Origin: an uncultured Clostridia bacterium
Lineage (GTDB): Bacteria; Bacillota; Clostridia; TANB77; UBA1234
Assembly: GCA_944393265.1 (NCBI GenBank)
Contig: CALXZO010000004.1
Coordinates: 33,671-97,670, forward strand
Length of the DNA: 64,000 bases
Reading direction: 5' to 3'
Below, piece after piece: positions 58,260 to 64,000 of this stretch. Numbering within the stretch: position 1 is the first letter of the stretch; each line of letters begins with the position of its first letter. The position numbers and the translations under genes are program-made. The notes beneath the pieces are model-generated. The model made no database searches. It worked only from the letters and a program-made list of their open reading frames with translations, and was not told the origin of the DNA.

Positions 58260-58952
58260 CTACTCATCTTTTAGTTCATCACTTAATTTATTAATTGCTT
58301 TTGTTTCAATTCTTGATACATAGGATCTAGATATTCCAAGTTCTTTAGCAATTTCATTTTGTGTTTTCGTGTCATTTCCATTTAATCCAAATCTCATTTC
58401 TATAATTAATTTTTCCCTGTCTTTAAGAATCTCTCCCATTTTTTTATATAACTTTTTTATTTTCATTTTAAGATCAATTTCATCTTCTATGCTCTTAGTA
58501 TCATTCTCAATAATATCAATAAAAGTCAACTCATTTCCATCTTTATCCTCCCCCAAAGCATCATTTAGAGAAAGCTCTTGAGATAATTTTTTAGTACTAC
58601 GAAGGTGCATCAAAATTTCATTTTCTATGCATCTAGCAGCATATGTAGCAAGCCTCACTCCCTTTGCTAATTTATAACTATTTATTGCTTTTATAAGTCC
58701 TATCGTCCCTATTGAAATTATATCCTCTTGACTAGTCGAGGAATTAGTATATTTTTTAGCAATATGTGCTACTAATCTTAAGTTCCTTTCTATCAAAACC
58801 TTCTTGGCATTTTCATCTCCCTTTTCATATAATTTCAAATACATTTCTTCTTCCTCATTAGATAAAGGCTCCGGAAATAAATTATAATTTGCAACATATC
58901 CAATCAAAAAAATAAAATCCTTGATAGCATAAAAAAAAGAAACTAAATCCAT
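58260..58952 (-). CDS. sigK: Sporulation sigma factor, SigK type
   Basis: 230 residues from ATG 58952 (GGGGGTG upstream). Opens MDLVSFFYAIKDFIFLIGYV, the SigK pro-like N-terminus. Region 2 has ERNLRLVAHIAKKY and ISIGTIGLIKAINSYK with the -10-binding RLATYAARCIENEILMHLR. Region 4 HTH is NEIAKELGISRSYVSRIETK. SigK drives late mother-cell genes in sporulation. No skin element interrupts it here. Confidence 0.87.
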   Translation of the reverse strand: MDLVSFFYAIKDFIFLIGYVANYNLFPEPLSNEEEEMYLKLYEKGDENAKKVLIERNLRLVAHIAKKYTNSSTSQEDIISIGTIGLIKAINSYKLAKGVRLATYAARCIENEILMHLRSTKKLSQELSLNDALGEDKDGNELTFIDIIENDTKSIEDEIDLKMKIKKLYKKMGEILKDREKLIIEMRFGLNGNDTKTQNEIAKELGISRSYVSRIETKAINKLSDELKDE

Positions 58953-59068
58953 TATCACACCCCCGCACATAGATATATATAAATATATTCACGCCTGGCA
59001 TGTCAGGTTCCAAAGGAGGAGAAACTTTTTCTGTAGACATGGGGGAACTAGCATCCATTATAAAAATA

Positions 59069-59077
59069 TGTTATAAT
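59069..59077 (+). promoter_or_regulatory. Extended -10 promoter of rqcH
   Basis: TG-T-TATAAT, with TATAAT at 59072-59077. The -35 region is weak, as usual for extended -10 promoters. It lies about 35 nt before the rqcH start. Confidence 0.6.
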
Positions 59078-59110
59078 GCTTTGTATTAAAAAAGAAAGGC
59101 GTGTTTGAAT

Positions 59111-60808
59111 ATGTCGTTTGATGGTATTACTACTAGAATGGTAGTTAATGAGCTACAGAATATTGTGATAAATAGTCGTGTTGAGAAAATTTTCGTTCCT
59201 TCTAAAAATGAGGTTTGGCTTTCCCTTCATACTGCTTCAAGGGAAAATGTTAAACTTCTTATTTCTGTTGATGCTAATAATTGTAGATTTCATTTGAGTT
59301 CTGCTTCTAGGAATAATCCCGAAAAAGCTCCACAATTTTGCATGATTCTTAGGAAGTATTTAGTTGGTGCCAAGCTTGTAAATATTGAACAAATTGGACT
59401 TGATAGAATTATTAAGTTTTCTTTTGAAAATTTTAATGATTTTGGAGATATCGTACAAAGAAACTTAGTTGTAGAGCTTATGGGGAAATATAGTAATATA
59501 ATTCTTCTTGACAATTTTAAAATTTTAGATGCTATAAGGCACGTTGATATTACGATGAGCTCTGTTAGGGAAGTTTTGCCTTCGAAAAAATATATCTTTC
59601 CAAATTCACTGGGGAAATATAATTTTGAAGAGATATCCTTTGACGAATTTTCTGATATTTTGAGGAATAACATTGCCTCTTCTGAATTTGAGGAAATTTC
59701 TGTTGCTAATATCATTTTCAACAATTTTATAGGATTTAGTAGAACAATCGCATCAACTATTTGCAGGGCTTGTTCTATTCCAAATACTATTTTAAAAAAT
59801 AATATTGACGATGCTTTAATAAAATATTTACATGAAAAAATATCACAAGTTCTTGATATGGCAAATAATTCTAGACTTTCTTTTGAACTTACTGAAAATA
59901 AAAAAGACTATACAATAAATTTGAATTTCAATGAATTAAATAATAAAACTTCTTCTTTTTTAGACAATTTCTATACTCAAAAAGAAAATATTTCACTTGT
60001 GAAAAACGCCAAGCAAAATCTTGAACGTGAAGTTAATATGCATATAAATAAGTTAAATAAGAAGCTGTCTTTAATGCTTGAAACTCTAAATGAAAAATCG
60101 AATTTAGAAAAGTATAGACAATTTGGTGAAATAATTAACGCAAATATATATAGAATGCAAATAGGTATGGATAAACTAGTCACAGAAAATTTTTATGATA
60201 ACAATAATACAATCGAAATCCCTTTACAAACAAATCTTACTCCTGCAAGGAATGCATCTCTATATTTCAAAAAATACAATAAGCTAAAGAACTCAATTTT
60301 ACATGCAGAAGAAAACAAACACATATATGAAGATGAGATTAATTATTTGACATCCGTACTTTTTGAAATAGACTATTCTGATTCACTTTTTGAGCTTGAC
60401 GAAATACATGAAGAACTTGCAAATAATGGATATATAAAAAAGAATAATAAAAAAGGTAAGAAAACAGAGGAACCTTCTAAGCCTCTTGAATTTAAATATA
60501 ATGATATAAAAATCTTGGTTGGTAAAAATAATGTACAAAACGATAAATTAACACTTAAGCTTGCAAAGAAAAATTATACATGGCTTCATACTAAAAATGT
60601 TCCTGGTAGCCATGTAATAATAGAATCCGAAAATATAGATAATTCAACTTTGCTTTATGCTGCGACCCTTGCAAAAGAGCACAGTAGTGCAAAAAATTCT
60701 TCAAAAGTTGAAGTAGACTATTGTTTAGTAAAACATGTGCATAAAGAAAGTGGTGCAAAACCTGGTATGGTTGTATATACAAATTATAAAACAATTATAG
60801 TCGATTAA
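59111..60808 (+). CDS. rqcH: NFACT protein RqcH (ribosome quality control)
   Basis: 565 residues from ATG 59111 (AAAGG upstream; an in-frame TTG six bases earlier is less likely). MSFDGITTRMVVNELQNI is the NFACT-N start, and ANNCRFHLS plus FCMILRKYL follow. A HhH region and long coiled coil span ~290-420, then NFACT-R with YTWLHTKNVPGSHVII and ALAKEHSSAKNSS-like text. RqcH recruits tRNA-Ala to stalled 50S and adds alanine tails. No CGG occurs in frame. A terminator follows. Confidence 0.93.
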   Translation: MSFDGITTRMVVNELQNIVINSRVEKIFVPSKNEVWLSLHTASRENVKLLISVDANNCRFHLSSASRNNPEKAPQFCMILRKYLVGAKLVNIEQIGLDRIIKFSFENFNDFGDIVQRNLVVELMGKYSNIILLDNFKILDAIRHVDITMSSVREVLPSKKYIFPNSLGKYNFEEISFDEFSDILRNNIASSEFEEISVANIIFNNFIGFSRTIASTICRACSIPNTILKNNIDDALIKYLHEKISQVLDMANNSRLSFELTENKKDYTINLNFNELNNKTSSFLDNFYTQKENISLVKNAKQNLEREVNMHINKLNKKLSLMLETLNEKSNLEKYRQFGEIINANIYRMQIGMDKLVTENFYDNNNTIEIPLQTNLTPARNASLYFKKYNKLKNSILHAEENKHIYEDEINYLTSVLFEIDYSDSLFELDEIHEELANNGYIKKNNKKGKKTEEPSKPLEFKYNDIKILVGKNNVQNDKLTLKLAKKNYTWLHTKNVPGSHVIIESENIDNSTLLYAATLAKEHSSAKNSSKVEVDYCLVKHVHKESGAKPGMVVYTNYKTIIVD

Positions 60809-60816
60809 ACGTTAGT

Positions 60817-60848
60817 AAGGACGGAGCTATATTCAAAACTCCGTCCTT
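60817..60848 (+). terminator. Terminator of rqcH
   Basis: AAGGACGGAG pairs with CTCCGTCCTT, loop about 12 nt; the T-rich tract is weak. The GGACGGAG core is the same as in the repeat at 47142-47315. Confidence 0.65.
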
Positions 60849-60860
60849 CATTATTTAATG

Positions 60861-62461
60861 TTATTGTTTTTTACATGCTTTTATTAGTCCCACAAATAAT
60901 GGCGCAGGAACATTAGGTCTAGATTTAAATTCTGGGTGAAATTGAGACGCAACAAAATAAGGATGATCTTTTATCTCAACTATTTCTACTAGTTCGCCAT
61001 TTGGCGAATATCCAGAACAAACCAACCCTGCTTTTTCTAACACCTCTTTGTATTCGCTATTATATTCATATCTGTGTCTATGCCTCTCTGAAATAATATC
61101 TTTATTATATAATGCCTTTGCTATACTACCATCCTTTAGAACGCATTCGTACGCACCAAGTCTCATTGTTCCACCTTTTTTATATATAGTCTTTTGACTT
61201 TCCATTATATGAATTACTGGATAAGGCGTATTTTCTAAAAATTCAATAGAATTAGCGTCTCTATATCCTAAAACATTTCTTGCGAATTCAACTACCGCCA
61301 TCTGCATGCCTAGACAAATTCCGCAAAAAAGGAATTTTATTTTCTCTTACAAATCGTATTGTTTCAATCATTCCCTCGATACCTCTCGCACCAAAGCCGC
61401 CCAGGAACAATTACCGCATCAATGCCCTTCATATATTCATTAACATTTTCTCTTGTTATTTTTTCAGAATCAATAAGTTTTATCTTTACTCCTAAGCCAT
61501 TTTTATACCCCGCATGCTTAATACTCTCAATTACAGAAAGATATGAATCTTCTAATCTCGTATATTTCCCGACTATCGCTATATTAACATTTTCACTACT
61601 TATGTTTTTTATGTCTTGAATCATTTTTTCCCATCGCTCGTTTTTTTCCTCAATATTGCTTAAATTTAAATGGCTACATACCTCTTTAGCAAGACCTTCT
61701 CTTTCGAACATTAAAGGAACTTCATATAAATTTTCAACAGTCAAATTTTGTATTACACTTGTTTTTCTTACATTGCAAAATAGCGAAAGCTTATCTCTAA
61801 GTTCTGAAGTTATTTCTCGTTCTGTTCTACAGACTATTATATCAGGCTTTATTCCAAGACTTTGTAACTCTTTTACTGAGTGTTGGGTTGGCTTAGATTT
61901 TACTTCATTTGAGCCGTGTATATACGGCAATAATGTAACATGAATATATAAAACATCTGTCGCTGGCTTCTCAAGCCCAACTTGCCTAATAGCCTCAATT
62001 ATTGATAGTCCTTCAATATCTCCTACTGTGCCACCAATTTCAGTTATAACAATATCTATATCTGCATTTTCAAACCCATATATTTTTTCCTTTATCTCAT
62101 TAGTTATATGAGGAATAACTTGAACTGTCTTTCCTAAGAAGTCGCCTCTTCTTTCTTTTTCTATTACACTATTATATATTTTTCCCATTGAAATACTCGA
62201 ATTTTGTGTAAGATTTTCATTAATAAATCTCTCATAATGTCCTAAGTCCAAATCTGTTTCTGCACCATCATCAGTCACAAAAACCTCGCCATGCTCATAT
62301 GGGCTCATAGTTCCTGGGTCGACGTTTATGTATGGATCAAACTTTTGAATAGTTACTTTATAGCCTCTATTTTTCAATAATCTTCCCAAAGAAGCCGCTG
62401 TTATCCCTTTTCCAAGCCCTGAAACAACTCCACCTGTTACGAAAATATACTTTGTGTTCAT
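60861..62461 (-). CDS. pyrG: CTP synthase, with two CGG +1 frameshifts
   Basis: Makes CTP from UTP and glutamine. The synthetase half (residues 1-~270) is intact: [51 protein letters not shown]. The amidotransferase half needs two shifts. CGG at 61397-61399 restores [12 protein letters not shown] (oxyanion loop). CGG at 61321-61323 restores [20 protein letters not shown] with the nucleophile Cys382. The rest includes the catalytic HPEF. Total 532 residues, the normal family length. The gene is essential in most bacteria, so these are not decay. Confidence 0.95.
61321..61323 (-). other. CGG +1 frameshift site 12
   Basis: Codons TTG-CGG-A. Skip C and read GGA: Gly380 of LGICLGMQ, two residues before the nucleophile Cys. 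The plain frame meets TAG four codons later. Confidence 0.95.
61397..61399 (-). other. CGG +1 frameshift site 11
   Basis: Codons GGG-CGG-C. Skip C and read GGC: Gly355 of the invariant PGGFG oxyanion loop of CTP synthase. Confidence 0.95.
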
Positions 62462-62549
62462 CTAATATTCCCCCTATAATTTTAAATTTATAATTTTTGA
62501 ATACTATTATTTAAACAATAGTATATAAAATTTCTATACTAAACAAAAA

Positions 62550-62590
62550 TAGACTTAAAAATTCCCCAAAGGGTGTTTTTTTTAAGTCTA
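62550..62590 (-). terminator. Hairpin between GH18 gene and pyrG
   Basis: TAGACTTAAAAA pairs with a T-rich complement ending TTAAGTCTA, followed on the minus strand by ATTTTTG. Most simply the terminator of the GH18 gene; a pyrG attenuator is possible but unproved. Confidence 0.55.
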
Positions 62591-62643
62591 CTCATACATT
62601 TATATTAGCAGTTATGCTATAAATTTTCAAGTACTTTATATGA

Positions 62644-63978
62644 CTAATTAACATCTTTTGCCTTCCTCTCTAGAAATTCTGCACTTTCATGCATAATTTT
62701 CGCTTTATGCACAATCTTAATTTTCTTACTACTTGGTATAATAGTGTAATCACTAAGTGTTTTCACATATTTATCTACTTTCATATCTTTTTTTGCAAAT
62801 TCAAATACTTTTGAACTCGTAGTTTTCTCAATATTAAGCATACTTTCAAATTTTGGCATTGGCATATCTATAATTATTTTTGCAAGTTCTTCATGTTCTT
62901 GCCTTAACTCAATTTCTCGTTCACTATTATACTCCTTTTCATTTAATGAATTCTTATAATATTTCCAAAAATCACTACCTTCATTGTCAAGCGCCCACAA
63001 CGCAGCTCCTAATATGTTATATTCATTTATAAGCGATAGTTTTTCTTTTATACTATGCTCATTTTCATACCATATATGATAAGTACCCGGCTCCAAATAT
63101 TCTCCGTTTACATACGGTCCCATCTCACCTTCATCAATTGTAAGAACAAGTTCTGGAGTTCCTTTATCTATATGATATGTTGGAACCACGTTATATTTTT
63201 GTATTATTCTATTAACTTGTCCTATCACAATCGCTTCTCCTCCAACATCTTCACCTTCTTGCCAAAATCTACCATACAATGGTATTCCGAGCAGTACCTT
63301 ATCTTTTGATACGTCTTCTAATACAACTTTTAAAGACTGCTTAACGAAATCAATTCCTGCGACAGGGCCTTCCGCCCCCGCATAGCAATGTTCATCGTAT
63401 GCCATTAAAACTAAATAATCTGCATGTTTAGCAAGCTCAGCATAATCATATGCTGCAACCCACGTAGTAGTCAATTTATTTGGGTTTGCAGCCACCGCTA
63501 CAGATAATGTTTTATTTTCAGGTAGCTTTTCTCTTAACAACTTCACAAAATTAGTAAGTTTATCCTTATCACTAGCACTCAAGTTTTCTAAATCAACATT
63601 TATACCATCAAAATTATATATATTTATAGCTTCAACTAGTTCATCTACTAGTATTTCTGGATTATCTAGCGCAGCTTGGGCACGTTTTCTTCCCCAATGA
63701 TTACTCAAAAAAGGCGTAACTTTTATTCCTCTTTTATGCATCTCTGTAACAAACTCCTCATCTAGTATATCATTAATTTTTAACCTTCCATTATTACTTA
63801 AATTTAAACAAGTTGGTGACACTACACTAATAGACCCATTTGTTGCATCAACAATTTCAACATGAGATTTTGACGCACTGTAAATATATCCAAGGCTAAG
63901 TCTTTCTCCAGCCAAAGATACCGCACTCAAATTCAAACCTAAAATTAAAATTCCAGATAAGACCATTGCTTTTTTCAT
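62644..63978 (-). CDS. GH18 glycosidase, secreted, spore-cortex-hydrolase-like
   Basis: 444 residues from ATG 63978, with a signal peptide (MKKAMVLSGILILGLNLSAVSLA). The GH18 barrel has the catalytic motif FDGINVDLENL (DGxxxDxE) near residue 133, substrate-site VLMAYDEH near 195 and ALWALDNEGSDFWKY near 325. The last ~100 residues are a charged extension without a LysM repeat. Similar proteins (YaaH/SleL-like) cleave peptidoglycan glycans in spores, which suits this host. The assignment within GH18 is inferred. Confidence 0.87.
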   Translation of the reverse strand: MKKAMVLSGILILGLNLSAVSLAGERLSLGYIYSASKSHVEIVDATNGSISVVSPTCLNLSNNGRLKINDILDEEFVTEMHKRGIKVTPFLSNHWGRKRAQAALDNPEILVDELVEAINIYNFDGINVDLENLSASDKDKLTNFVKLLREKLPENKTLSVAVAANPNKLTTTWVAAYDYAELAKHADYLVLMAYDEHCYAGAEGPVAGIDFVKQSLKVVLEDVSKDKVLLGIPLYGRFWQEGEDVGGEAIVIGQVNRIIQKYNVVPTYHIDKGTPELVLTIDEGEMGPYVNGEYLEPGTYHIWYENEHSIKEKLSLINEYNILGAALWALDNEGSDFWKYYKNSLNEKEYNSEREIELRQEHEELAKIIIDMPMPKFESMLNIEKTTSSKVFEFAKKDMKVDKYVKTLSDYTIIPSSKKIKIVHKAKIMHESAEFLERKAKDVN

Positions 63979-64000
63979 TTGAATCACCGCAGTTTCATTT

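Noticed and set aside
60861..61307. A separate glutamine amidotransferase gene
   Set aside because: It is the C-terminal part of PyrG after the second shift; the stretch between carries required catalytic residues.
61310..61410. Sequencing or assembly indels as the cause of the frameshifts
   Set aside because: I first read them as homopolymer errors. But all 12 are explained by one identical change, a C before an in-frame Gly codon, and the repaired residues match conserved family glycines. Random errors would also hit other frames, other bases and TGG or AGG codons. Raw reads should still be checked.
1..64000. CRISPR array, rRNA genes, retron or prophage structural genes
   Set aside because: No spaced direct repeats, rRNA sequence, reverse transcriptase or capsid genes were seen.

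Overview
ORGANISM. The window is very AT-rich and nearly all genes lie on the minus strand. It carries spore-formation genes (SpoVS, a Spo0E-like phosphatase, a SigK-type sigma factor), strictly anaerobic metabolism (class III ribonucleotide reductase NrdD with its radical-SAM activase) and a minimal two-gene SUF system. This points to an uncultured low-GC, anaerobic, spore-forming member of the Clostridia. I cannot place it more precisely.

LAYOUT. 1-5.2 kb: phosphate-binding-like surface/membrane proteins, one with an in-frame amber codon. 5.2-11.8 kb: YolD/Y-family polymerase SOS pair, a CoiA-like nuclease, Spo0E-like, SpoVS, a regulator and small membrane or secreted proteins. 11.98-46.6 kb: a Tn1549-like integrative conjugative element (ICE). 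It has a VirB4/VirB6/VirD4/PrgI/Maff2 transfer apparatus, relaxase with MobC and PcfB, DUF3991-Toprim primase, MmeI-like restriction-modification, a 2040-residue methylase/helicase, ParB, and a Cna-B adhesin with sortase. No integrase is in the window. 46.8-47.06 kb: two tRNA genes. 47.3-64 kb: chromosomal genes (nrdD-nrdG, CDF transporter, SufC/SufB, patatin, an acyltransferase/esterase cluster, sigK, rqcH, pyrG and a GH18 glycosidase).

MAIN DISCOVERY. Eleven genes in this window are split by a +1 frameshift, and pyrG is split twice, giving 12 sites. At all 12 the cause is the same: an extra C directly before an in-frame glycine codon GGN, which makes an in-frame CGG. Skipping the C and reading GGN as Gly restores the family sequence each time (PyrG PGGFG and LGICLGMQ, VirB4 CTGITQN, helicase DEAH-GYKN, and so on). 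I looked at every CGG/CCG trinucleotide I could find inside the genes. In-frame CGG occurs at these 12 places and nowhere else, while CGG is common in the other two frames. The codon before the site is not conserved (AAT, AAA, ACA, CAT, GTT, AGA, CAT, ATT, TAC, ATT, GGG, TTG), so ordinary P-site slippage does not explain it. The best reading is that CGG has lost its arginine meaning and CGGN is decoded as glycine, either by a quadruplet-reading tRNA-Gly or by out-of-frame binding of tRNA-Gly. Sites occur both in an essential chromosomal gene and in six transfer or maintenance genes of the ICE. The mobile element therefore appears adapted to this decoding, and its key products would be truncated in a standard-code host. 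I know of no described bacterial system of this kind.

Coordinates of split genes below span the whole gene; subtract one base per site when translating.
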